Notes under the pieces: model-generated
Seen by the model: only the letters and a program-made list of their open reading frames with translations
Databases searched by the model: none
What the model was told of the DNA's origin: nothing
In this document: in pieces, positions 1-7,303 of the stretch
Layout of the letters: the number at the start of each line of letters is the position of its first letter
How positions within the stretch are numbered: the stretch's first letter is position 1
Translations under genes and position numbers: made by a program
From: an uncultured Sutterella sp.
GTDB lineage: Bacteria > Pseudomonadota > Gammaproteobacteria > Burkholderiales > Burkholderiaceae_F
Length of the DNA: 64,000 nucleotides
Direction: 5' to 3'
Assembly (NCBI GenBank): GCA_905197905.1
Contig: CAJKAP010000012.1
Location: 1-64,000, forward strand

Positions 1-1
1 T

Positions 2-436
2 GTGAACTTTGTCGGTAGAGCAACCAACAAGATGTTTGTGGGTCAAAAAGTCCCGATTAATAGAATCATCATGGAAAATTTGAGTGGCGTGCAAGTAGGC
101 GGAATGGGCAAAAGAACCAATCGTCGTTTATCTTATTGGGTACATGGTTATATCGCGAGAGTGATCGAAGAAAAATGTGCGTTTTACAACGTGGAGCTTT
201 CTAAGGTGAACCCAGCCTACACCTCACAGATGTGCTCTTGTTGCGGGCATATTGAGAAGAGCAATCGGCATGGAGAGACGTTCAAGTGTTTGAAGTGTGG
301 TTTTGAAGCTCACGCTGATGTTAATGCAGCTAAAAACATTCGGGACACAGCCCATCTTACAGAGGATATTCCTCTTGATGCATCACCTTCAGAGGTGCGT
401 AAAATCAGGGAAAAGATCGCTAAGAAGACGAAGTAG
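2..436 (+). CDS. tnpB: TnpB-type RNA-guided nuclease/transposon protein, C-terminal part (cut by left edge)
   Basis: The open frame enters from the left edge, so the N-terminus is missing and no true start can be given. The visible part has the RuvC-II-like glutamate in IIMENLSGV, a four-cysteine zinc ribbon (CSCCGH then CLKCGF), and the RuvC-III-like aspartate in HADVNAAKNI. This is the usual C-terminal order of TnpB proteins of IS200/IS605 and IS607 elements. The family encodes an RNA-guided DNA nuclease that helps retain the transposon. No TnpA is visible, and it could lie left of the window. The basic tail after the zinc ribbon is typical. A miniature type V Cas12 relative cannot be excluded from this fragment, but no CRISPR repeats are visible. 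Confidence 0.85.
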   Translation: MNFVGRATNKMFVGQKVPINRIIMENLSGVQVGGMGKRTNRRLSYWVHGYIARVIEEKCAFYNVELSKVNPAYTSQMCSCCGHIEKSNRHGETFKCLKCGFEAHADVNAAKNIRDTAHLTEDIPLDASPSEVRKIREKIAKKTK

Positions 437-1390
437 CGAGAACCGTGGGATGAAAAAAGCGTAAAGCGCTAAAAAATTTGCATATATTTTAATATTTGTG
501 TATAATATAAAGATCCTCATAGTTTTTAAATAGCTATGAGATCAATCCGTATCAATAGTTTTTATTATATATATAGAAGATCAACTTAGTATTTACGGCA
601 CAGATCCGCCCCCATTAAAACCAAAACTTAATGGCGCTAACTACACAAAATGCGGGCACGTGGCATATACCGAGGGGATTAGCATAAAAACGCCGTTTTA
701 CGATATCTGGTGGTGAAGATAGAGTAGGACATGGCCATCGCCGGGCGGGGGCTCAGCCTTCGTAACCGTACTCGGCAGGACTGAAAGAGTAGCAACCTTT
801 GGGAAAATCACCGTTTCCTGAATAAGAAGTCGCTACAAAATCAGAGCGAAAAGAAAATAAGAAAGGTCATGTACAGATTTGTTCATGATTTTTTGAACGG
901 TGGACACGACTTCCACGTGCGGGATCTATATTTTTTCGGTTGCTGTATTGTAAGAGAATTTTTAGGGTTATCCCTGACAAAAGAGATAACTTTTACAGAC
1001 ATGACATTTTATGTCGATTTGTGATCGAGAAAAGCGATCGCAACTTTGCCAAGCTTAGCCTAGGTTGAGTTTGAGAAATCTTCTCATTTGTGATAGATCA
1101 AAACATTATTCTTTTCTTATCAGCATTTTCATCCCAAGTTTTCTCTTCTTGTTTCTTTTTTAAGTTCTCTGCCACAATAGAAATGACGGTAGGAGCGAAT
1201 CAGGAGCACTCTATTTTCTCCTTTAAAGAAAGCCTTGACGCAATGCTTTAGCCTCAGAGATTCCTCCCGAATTGACTCTTTTTTGACTACAATAGGCATA
1301 TTTTGTTACAGCTTCCAGAGGAAGCTAGTTAATTGAAGGTTTAACAGCTCTCCTAGAGCTTGGGTATTGACCATTTTTATGAGGTTTCTT
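437..1390. other. Gene-free stretch downstream of tnpB with several stem-loops
   Basis: No credible coding frame was found on either strand. The segment from about 600 to 890 is richer in GC than its AT-rich flanks and holds several inverted repeats: CCATTAA/TTAATGG (612-618 with 628-634); an outer GTAGC/GCTAC stem (789-793 with 832-836) enclosing GGAAA/TTTCC (802-806 with 814-818); and a hairpin plus T-run at 867-894. Sequences just after tnpB often form the right end of the element and the guide-RNA scaffold, so this may be its omega/re-RNA region; that is inference. The right part (900-1390) should hold the promoter for the downstream lipoprotein gene. TTGACT (1272) and TACAAT (1288) are present, but their spacing is not a good sigma-70 fit. 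Confidence 0.4.
867..894 (+). terminator. Small hairpin plus T-run, possible terminator or element-end palindrome
   Basis: TCATG/CATGA arms (867-871 and 884-888) and an inner ACA/TGT pairing, with one T-T mismatch, are followed directly by six T residues (889-894). This could end a transcript running rightward from tnpB. It could instead be the sub-terminal palindrome found at IS200/IS605 ends. Confidence 0.35.
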
Positions 1391-1771
1391 ATGCTTCGTC
1401 GCACGATTTTGGCAGCCGCTGCCGCTACGCTTTTCCTTTCTGCTTGCGCTCAGAACCCCATTGCTCCTAGCAACAGCACGGGCGGTCTTGGACGCACCAA
1501 GATGAAGAAAATCATTTTGACTGCTCTCATGAACCGTGGTTGGGCTGTGACCAAAGAAGGCGCTGGCGAAATTCAGGCTCGTTATGTCAAGGGTCCAAAC
1601 ATTGCTGCTGTGATCATCAACTTCAACGATAAGAGCTACACCATTGATATGGACAAAACTGCTACCACGATGATCAAGGAAGATGGCAAGGTTCATCGCA
1701 AGTACAACCAGTGGGTCCAGACGATCGATAGCGATATCCAGACCTTGATCTTGAAGAATCGTTTGAACTAA
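1391..1771 (+). CDS. apeA: Small lipoprotein at the head of the aryl polyene cluster (apeA position)
   Basis: This is a 126-residue protein with a lipoprotein signal: MLRRT, a hydrophobic stretch, then LFLSAC with the lipobox cysteine near residue 18. The mature part is basic and has no domain I recognise. The start is set at the ATG at 1391 because GAGG lies six bases upstream. An upstream in-frame start at 1367 would add eight residues before the signal peptide. It sits 24 bases before the methyltransferase gene on the same strand, so it is probably co-transcribed with the APE genes. The symbol rests only on position: the following genes match apeB to apeR in order. The function is unknown; an envelope role is likely. 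Confidence 0.6.
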   Translation: MLRRTILAAAAATLFLSACAQNPIAPSNSTGGLGRTKMKKIILTALMNRGWAVTKEGAGEIQARYVKGPNIAAVIINFNDKSYTIDMDKTATTMIKEDGKVHRKYNQWVQTIDSDIQTLILKNRLN

Positions 1772-1795
1772 TTACACTCATCGCAAGGGTCTTTG

Positions 1796-2869
1796 ATGTC
1801 TACCTCCGCTAAACCCAAACCTGAGCTTCAAGCGCTTATTGAAGCGCATAAGTTGGCTGTCGCACCGTTTATTTTCCAAACGACGGCAAGTCTTAAAGAT
1901 TTGGGTATTTTGCCCCTACTCGATCAGCACTTCGCTGATGGGTTAACTGAGGAGGAGCTCATCGAGACCCTTTCTCTTGATGATTACACCATCCAGACGC
2001 TTCTTCCTGCTGGAGAAGCGTTTGGTGTGCTCGAGAAAAATGAGAGCCGTTGGTTTCTTTCGAAACTCGGTTTCTTCCTTCTAAACGACCCGCTCGTTAA
2101 AGTTAATTTCGACTTTACGCGAGATATTTGCTATGAAGGTCTCTCCGAGCTCACTACTGCTCTCAAAGAACACCGCCCTGCTGGACTCAAAGCTTTTGAC
2201 CCAAAATGGGCGAGTATTTATCCGCACTTGCGAGATCTCCCAGAACCTGCGAAAACGAGTTGGTTCGCCTTTGACCACTTCTATTCTGACGAGGCCTACC
2301 GAGCCGCGCTTCCTATTGTGCGCTCCTTCGGGGTGAAGTCTCTTGTCGATATTGGTGGCAATACGGGTAAATGGGCAACATTCTGTTGTGAAAACACAGA
2401 CGATATGAAAGTCACGATCTGTGACTTGCCCGAACAGTGCGAAACAGCGATGGAAAATGCGCGTGCTAATGGCTTGGCCGATCGCATTGCTGTTCATCCG
2501 ATTAATCTCTTAACAGACACCCCGATTCCAGAAATCCCTGCTCAAGCTTGGTGGATGAGTCAATTTTTAGATTGCTTCTCGCCCACAGAAGTCGTTTCCA
2601 TCTTGAAGCGCTTACATCGCGCGATGAGCAATGATGCACGACTCTTTATTCTGGAACCGTTGACAGACCGTCAGCCCTTTGAAGTGGGACACCTGTCGCT
2701 TACCGCCTATTCGCTTTACTTTACAACGATGGCTAATGGTAATAGTCGCTTCTACGCTTTGTCTGACTTTGAGCTCTTCCTCAATGCGGCAGGCTTCAAA
2801 ATCAAAAAAGTTCACGACAACATTGGGGCACACTCCACGCTTCTCGTGTGCCAGAAGGTAGCGGCCTAA
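1796..2869 (+). CDS. apeB: SAM-dependent O-methyltransferase of the aryl polyene cluster
   Basis: This 357-residue protein resembles acetylserotonin/hydroxyindole O-methyltransferases. It has a helical N-terminal dimerisation region and then a Rossmann SAM-binding domain, with glycine motif LVDIGGNTGKW around residue 183 and the acidic loop VTICDLPE after it. In aryl polyene pathways the methyltransferase is thought to decorate the aromatic head group; this is family knowledge. The ATG at 1796 is preferred over a TTG one codon earlier, because AAGGG lies six bases upstream. The gene follows the apeA-position lipoprotein and precedes apeC by four bases, as expected for one long operon. Confidence 0.85.
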   Translation: MSTSAKPKPELQALIEAHKLAVAPFIFQTTASLKDLGILPLLDQHFADGLTEEELIETLSLDDYTIQTLLPAGEAFGVLEKNESRWFLSKLGFFLLNDPLVKVNFDFTRDICYEGLSELTTALKEHRPAGLKAFDPKWASIYPHLRDLPEPAKTSWFAFDHFYSDEAYRAALPIVRSFGVKSLVDIGGNTGKWATFCCENTDDMKVTICDLPEQCETAMENARANGLADRIAVHPINLLTDTPIPEIPAQAWWMSQFLDCFSPTEVVSILKRLHRAMSNDARLFILEPLTDRQPFEVGHLSLTAYSLYFTTMANGNSRFYALSDFELFLNAAGFKIKKVHDNIGAHSTLLVCQKVAA

Positions 2870-2873
2870 AGAA

Positions 2874-3605
2874 ATGCGAATCCAGGTTGCCAAAGCCATG
2901 GCACTCCTTCCTGGGGTAGAAACTCCCGAAGAGTGGACTTCATGGTGTGAGAATCCTCACCTCACCGAGAAAGAAAAGTGCGAGACGCTCCCAAAGCGAG
3001 TCCCGATGATGACGGCTCGCCGGATGAGTACTGGTGTGCGTTATGCCAATGAAGTTGCATTGAGTCTTCTTGATAATTGGCAACCTGATGCAGTGGTTTT
3101 CACAAGTCGCCATGGGGAACTCTCCCGCGGAGAGAAAATCATGACGACGCTCTCTGCCTCAGAACCGCTCTCCCCCACTGACTTTATGGTCTCAGTGCAC
3201 AATAGCGCCGTGGGCATGTTTACCATTGCCGCACACTTAACGGTGCCGAGTAGTTCTGTAGCTTCGGGGGCCGACAGCTTTAGCGCTGGGTTGCTCGAAG
3301 CCGAAACCTTCTTCGCAAATGGGGCGAAACACGTTTTGTTGGTCGATTTTGATAGCGCGCTTTCTCCTCTTTTTGCAGAGCGTTTTCCTCAAGATATGCC
3401 TAGCGTAAACTATGCGGTAGGCTACGCTCTAGAAAGGGGAAGTACTTCAGAAAATACCGTTGAGATAGCCCTCTCCTATGACTATCAAAGCCACAGAGAA
3501 CCCACTCTCCCTATAAGCCTCGCTTTTTATGCCGCTTGGTTAAAACGGGCATCAAATTTTGTGATTGAAGGAAAACATTCGACGCTTACTGGGAGCTGGC
3601 TATGA
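2874..3605 (+). CDS. apeC: Ketosynthase-like chain length factor
   Basis: This 243-residue protein matches the shortened ketosynthase-like (beta-ketoacyl synthase N-terminal type) family found in APE clusters. FTSRHGELSR and the PTDFMVSVHNSAVGMF segment are recognisable. No active-site cysteine of the ketosynthase type is present at the nucleophile position; the equivalent segment reads SSSVASGADSFS. In the characterised Xenorhabdus system ApeC partners the ketosynthase ApeO as a chain length factor. The ATG at 2874 lies four bases after the apeB stop. The gene ends inside the ATGA overlap with apeD, so the two are translationally coupled. Confidence 0.85.
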   Translation: MRIQVAKAMALLPGVETPEEWTSWCENPHLTEKEKCETLPKRVPMMTARRMSTGVRYANEVALSLLDNWQPDAVVFTSRHGELSRGEKIMTTLSASEPLSPTDFMVSVHNSAVGMFTIAAHLTVPSSSVASGADSFSAGLLEAETFFANGAKHVLLVDFDSALSPLFAERFPQDMPSVNYAVGYALERGSTSENTVEIALSYDYQSHREPTLPISLAFYAAWLKRASNFVIEGKHSTLTGSWL

Positions 3606-4396
3606 GTTTCTCCCCAGTTTATGTACTACGTCAACTCCTGACAGGATTCTGCTGGGCTTGCTTTGGAATTGGCGGTCTTTTTCTCACCATTTTCTGGTTT
3701 CCCTACCTCAACTTGGTTGAAAAAGACGATGAGCGCCGTGTATTGAGAGCAAGAGCCAGCATTTCTGCGAGCTTTCGCTTCTTTTTGCGTCTTTGCGACA
3801 CACTCGGCACAGCACGCTTTGATCTCACGTCCCTCAAGCAATTAGAGGGGCTCAAAGGAGCACTCATCGTAGCCAACCATCCTACAATTCTTGATTACGT
3901 GATGATTGCCTCGGCGCTCCCTCAGCTCGACTGCATTGTGAAGAGCGCTTTGAAAGAGAACTTCTTTTTGAGTGGCGTAGTGCGTGCGGCAAACTATATG
4001 CTTAATGATGCCTCTGATGCGGTCTTAGAAGATTGCGAGAAGCGTCTCGCCGCTGGGTACAATATTCTGATTTTCCCCGAAGGAACGCGTACTGTTCCAG
4101 GGGAACCTCTACACCTTAAGCGCGGAGTGGCTCATATTGCTTTACGCTTACATTGCCCTGTCGTTGTGCTCTTTATTGATGCACCCGAAAAATGGCTTTC
4201 TAAACGTAGTCACTGGTATGAAATACCTCGCCGTAAGAGTACACTCAGTATTCATTACGTTGAGACCTTAAGCCCTGACAGTTATCTCGAGGCTGATGAA
4301 GAAGGTTATGCCTTAGCCAGTCGTCGCCTAACTCGTCATATCACCGCTATACTTGAAGAAAAACTGGCTCAAGCGCACCTTAGCGCTCACCACTAG
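3602..4396 (+). CDS. apeD: 1-acyl-glycerol-phosphate acyltransferase-like enzyme (LPLAT family)
   Basis: This 264-residue membrane-associated acyltransferase has the HX4D motif in NHPTILD (His93/Asp98) and the FPEGTR motif near residue 158, both diagnostic of the PlsC/LPLAT family. A hydrophobic N-terminal segment (about residues 12-35) should anchor it to the inner membrane. In APE clusters such acyltransferases are thought to attach the polyene, or fatty acids, to a lipid carrier in the membrane. It overlaps apeC by four bases (ATGA) and is followed eleven bases later by the first acyl carrier protein gene. Confidence 0.88.
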   Translation: MSFSPVYVLRQLLTGFCWACFGIGGLFLTIFWFPYLNLVEKDDERRVLRARASISASFRFFLRLCDTLGTARFDLTSLKQLEGLKGALIVANHPTILDYVMIASALPQLDCIVKSALKENFFLSGVVRAANYMLNDASDAVLEDCEKRLAAGYNILIFPEGTRTVPGEPLHLKRGVAHIALRLHCPVVVLFIDAPEKWLSKRSHWYEIPRRKSTLSIHYVETLSPDSYLEADEEGYALASRRLTRHITAILEEKLAQAHLSAHH

Positions 4397-4407
4397 CAGG
4401 TTAAGAC

Positions 4408-4668
4408 ATGGACTCATTAGAAACTAAAATCAAGACTGTGATTATTCAAGCCCTCAATCTTGAAGATATTGCTCCTGAAGATATCGATACCGACGCTCCG
4501 CTTTTTGGCGAAGGGTTGGGTCTCGACTCCATCGATGCGCTCGAATTGGGTTTAGCGATCAAAAAGAACTTTTCTGTGACGCTCGCTGGTCCCTCGGAAG
4601 AAGTGCGCCAACACTTCTATTCTGTCGCGACGCTCGCTGCGTTTATTCGCGCTAATCAGCCACAGTAA
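4408..4668 (+). CDS. apeE: Acyl carrier protein 1
   Basis: This is an 86-residue acidic acyl carrier protein. The phosphopantetheine attachment serine is Ser41 in GLDSIDALEL, a typical DSL-type site. AGG before the ATG at 4408 is a weak ribosome binding site. It stands next to a second carrier protein gene. The paired carriers ApeE and ApeF carry the growing polyene on the APE type II polyketide synthase. The two copies differ clearly in sequence, so this is not a recent duplication. Confidence 0.93.
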   Translation: MDSLETKIKTVIIQALNLEDIAPEDIDTDAPLFGEGLGLDSIDALELGLAIKKNFSVTLAGPSEEVRQHFYSVATLAAFIRANQPQ

Positions 4669-4679
4669 GGAGCCTTTCC

Positions 4680-4967
4680 ATGACCCAATACACGAAAGAC
4701 GATCTCTTCAAAGAATTTACGAAAGTTCTCGAAGAACTCTTTGAAATTGAGCCCGAAAACGTCACGCTTCAAAGCCGTCTCGTTGAAGACTTGGACTTGG
4801 ATAGTATTGACGCCGTTGACATGATCGTGAAGTTACAGAACTTCATCGGTCGTCGCATTAAGCCAGAAGACTTTAAGAGTGTGCGCACTGTTGAAGACGT
4901 TTTGAACGTTTTGCTTGCCATGCAAGAAGCCCACGGTGGAGAAGCCACTCCCACGGCTAAGGAATAA
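4680..4967 (+). CDS. apeF: Acyl carrier protein 2
   Basis: This is a 95-residue acyl carrier protein with Ser42 in LDLDSIDAVDM as the phosphopantetheine site. The ATG at 4680 is preceded by AAGGAG, which overlaps the apeE stop codon, so translation of the two carriers is linked. In the characterised APE system the two carriers are not interchangeable. The role here is inferred from the conserved cluster order. Confidence 0.93.
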   Translation: MTQYTKDDLFKEFTKVLEELFEIEPENVTLQSRLVEDLDLDSIDAVDMIVKLQNFIGRRIKPEDFKSVRTVEDVLNVLLAMQEAHGGEATPTAKE

Positions 4968-4970
4968 TTG

Positions 4971-5612
4971 ATGCCGACTCCGAGCGAGCCACCTTCTCGG
5001 GAGGAGAACCCTCACCTACTAGTCAAAGTAATGAGGGTTCTTTGGCGTGGTCTTCCTAAAATTATTGAAAATGGATGGCCTATTCTGCTCGTTTTAGCTA
5101 TGCGCCACGAGCAGGTCCACACCTTACTTTGGGTGCTTTTAGTCTCGCTTATTCTCTCTTTTCTCTCTACCTTGGGCGCATCTTTTTCTTGGCGCCGGAC
5201 GATCAACTATGTTTTGAGTATCACGCTCTGTTTCTTGAGCCTATTCACCGACAACATCAAGTGGATGTTTTGGTACCCAATCATTGTGAATGTTGGCTTT
5301 TTTGTGGTCTTTTTCCGCTCGCTTGAAGGTGAAGCAGCGTGCACCAAGTTTGCCATGATTCCCCATCGCATCAAAAATCCCGAAGCCAAGCCCGAAGAGT
5401 CACTGCCACCTGAAGCAATGCGCTATACGCGAGGCCTCACCAAAGTGTGGTGTGCCTTCTTTGTGCTCAATGGTCTCATTGCTCTTGCGACAACACTCTA
5501 TGGGGATGTGAACGTGTGGTGGCTTTGGAATGGTTGCTTAAGTTACCTTGCGATTGGCGCATTCTTCGCCGTGGAATATCTATACCGCCGTTGGAAAATC
5601 TCCCATGCTTAA
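4971..5612 (+). CDS. apeG: Integral membrane protein of the aryl polyene cluster (COG4648-like)
   Basis: This protein of about 213 residues has five to six predicted membrane helices, in the segments around WPILLVLAMR, LLWVLLVSLILSFL, YVLSITLCFLS, YPIIVNVGFFVVFF, AFFVLNGLIALATTL and LSYLAIGAFFAVEY. It occupies the apeG slot. The ATG at 4971 has AAGGA seven bases upstream; a TTG directly before it is less likely. Its biochemical role is not established. Location between the carriers and the AMP-ligase suggests inner-membrane handling of the product or a structural role. Its 3' end overlaps the start of apeH. Confidence 0.8.
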   Translation: MPTPSEPPSREENPHLLVKVMRVLWRGLPKIIENGWPILLVLAMRHEQVHTLLWVLLVSLILSFLSTLGASFSWRRTINYVLSITLCFLSLFTDNIKWMFWYPIIVNVGFFVVFFRSLEGEAACTKFAMIPHRIKNPEAKPEESLPPEAMRYTRGLTKVWCAFFVLNGLIALATTLYGDVNVWWLWNGCLSYLAIGAFFAVEYLYRRWKISHA

Positions 5613-6951
5613 GGCTCTCCCTTCTTCTGACTGGCTCTCGATCCGCCCTCTTTCTTTTAAGCGGGCGGTATACCGTGTTGCCTCTCTTCTTCGCAAGGAA
5701 GTGGCTAATCGTATTTTGATCGGCGGAAGTGAGTCGCCTCTTCTCTTCACCATTCTTCTTTTGGGTACGCTTTACGCAAAGAAAACGCCTATTTTGATGG
5801 GTTCGGATACGAGTACTCGTCTTCGTATGAAAGAGGCCTTTGACCTTTTGCTCCTTGGAGAAGAAGAGTCTCTCTCTGGTCTAGAAGGACTCCCTCACCT
5901 GCAAGTCAAAGGTGATGTCAACGAAGTCAGTGCTGAAGAAATCGATGCGTTTTTCCGTTCACACTCCTTGGAAGGAAAGACCTCCCTTCTTCTTTACACC
6001 TCGGGGAGTTCTGGGAAGCCGAAAGAAATCGTGAAAACCCTCTCGCAGATGGACGCTGAGGCGACAAGTCTTGCAGAGTATTTCTCGCGTGCACAAGTTG
6101 AAAGCCGTTACGGCGCTATCCGTGGCGCAACCGTTTTGAGCACTGTTGATCCGCACCATCAATATGGCCTGACCTTTGCTGTGTGGTTTCCTATGGCATT
6201 GGGACTGGAACTCTCCCAAGAGCGTATTCGCTATGAAGAAATGCTCACTCTGGAGACTCCTTGGGTTCTCGTGACGACGCCGACTTTTTTGCGCACCCTC
6301 ACTACGCCTCTTGCACACTCTCCACTTTGGGCGATGAGTGCCGGTGGGAAGCTCGAGGCGGGCGACTTTGCGGCGTGGAGAAAGATCTCCCCTGCCCCTT
6401 TGGAAGAAATCTATGGATCAACTGAGTGCGGAGTGATCGCGCAACGCGTGCACTGTGGAAATGACATCACGGGAAACTGGACACTTTCCTCGGACGCTAC
6501 CTTGATTATCGAAGAAGGAACCCCTTATTTCCTTTCACCACACAGCTCAGGTAGCGTGCAAGATGCTCTCGGTCGCGTTTCTTTAGACGATAAATTGGCG
6601 CTTTTGACCCCAAAAACTTTCCACCTACTGGGTCGTGCCGACAGAGTAGCCAAAGTAGGCGAAAAGCGGTTAAGCTTAACGGAAATTGAAAATACTCTTT
6701 TGACCGAACTGGGTTTAGTGGCGCGAGCTTTAGTTATCAAGCGCGGAGCACGAGAAGTCATTGGCGTCGTCGTAGATCGAGAACACTCTCCATCTTACGA
6801 CAGCATGGCTCATCAGTCGTATCGCAAAAAACTCGTCAGCCATTTAGAACCTCTAGCGCTTCCTCGCTATTGGCGTAGCGTCAGCACGATGCCACGCAAT
6901 GCGCAAGGGAAAGTAAAAATTGCCCAGTTGGAGGAATTGTTTAATGACTAG
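5605..6951 (+). CDS. apeH: Acyl-AMP ligase loading the aromatic starter
   Basis: This ANL-superfamily adenylating enzyme has about 448 residues. The AMP-binding loop LYTSGSSGKPKE lies near residue 130 and the A5-type motif YGSTECG near residue 270. The C-terminal subdomain includes GKVKIAQLEEL, carrying the expected A10 lysine. In APE synthesis this ligase activates 4-hydroxybenzoate or a related aryl acid for transfer to a carrier protein. The ATG at 5605, overlapping apeG by eight bases, gives the normal N-terminus. The upstream TTG at 5548 would add 19 residues out of family register. Confidence 0.88.
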   Translation: MLKALPSSDWLSIRPLSFKRAVYRVASLLRKEVANRILIGGSESPLLFTILLLGTLYAKKTPILMGSDTSTRLRMKEAFDLLLLGEEESLSGLEGLPHLQVKGDVNEVSAEEIDAFFRSHSLEGKTSLLLYTSGSSGKPKEIVKTLSQMDAEATSLAEYFSRAQVESRYGAIRGATVLSTVDPHHQYGLTFAVWFPMALGLELSQERIRYEEMLTLETPWVLVTTPTFLRTLTTPLAHSPLWAMSAGGKLEAGDFAAWRKISPAPLEEIYGSTECGVIAQRVHCGNDITGNWTLSSDATLIIEEGTPYFLSPHSSGSVQDALGRVSLDDKLALLTPKTFHLLGRADRVAKVGEKRLSLTEIENTLLTELGLVARALVIKRGAREVIGVVVDREHSPSYDSMAHQSYRKKLVSHLEPLALPRYWRSVSTMPRNAQGKVKIAQLEELFND

Positions 6952-7303
6952 TATCGTTTCTTTGGCAAAAATTCAAGAAAAAACGCCACTTAAGTTACTT
7001 GCTCGTGTACCGCTTTCTTCAATAGAGTCTGTCTTTGAGGGGCACTTTCCCACTCAGGCTATTCTCCCTGGCGTCATTCAACTCGCCTGGGTAAGAGAGC
7101 TGATTGCCTTTTGGTGGGCTGAAGACGTGCACTTTCAAAGCCTTCCTCAGCTCAAATTTATGACGCCCCTGCTTCCCAAGCATACCGTCGAAATTGAGTT
7201 AAGTCGTCCCACAGAAGCGGAGCGCAAAGTCGCTTTTAGCTACCACATCGTCAAGCCCACTGGTGAGCGCATTCTCGCTTCGCAAGGGAAAGGTCTCCTA
7301 TGA
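6944..7303 (+). CDS. apeI: Hotdog-fold 3-hydroxyacyl-ACP dehydratase subunit
   Basis: This is a 119-residue single hotdog-domain protein with FEGHFPTQAILPGV, the FabZ/FabA-type dehydratase signature; the likely catalytic residue is His34. It probably acts as a heterodimer with ApeP (14336-14821), as shown for the Xenorhabdus ApeI:ApeP pair. The start at 6944 is supported by GGAGG nine bases upstream and an eight-base overlap with apeH. The stop codon lies inside the ATGA overlap with apeJ. Confidence 0.87.
   Translation: MTSIVSLAKIQEKTPLKLLARVPLSSIESVFEGHFPTQAILPGVIQLAWVRELIAFWWAEDVHFQSLPQLKFMTPLLPKHTVEIELSRPTEAERKVAFSYHIVKPTGERILASQGKGLL

Noticed and set aside
1..436. Type V CRISPR effector instead of TnpB
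   Set aside because: Only the C-terminal RuvC/zinc-ribbon part is visible, it fits TnpB well, and no CRISPR repeats or cas1/cas2 were seen.
962..977. TTAGGG-TTAT-CCCTGA dyad with TTGTGA 52 bases to the right
   Set aside because: It fits the dyad spacing seen at the redox operons, but no gene begins nearby (apeA starts about 370 bases on) and no -10 was seen. Left out of the regulon proposal as possible chance.
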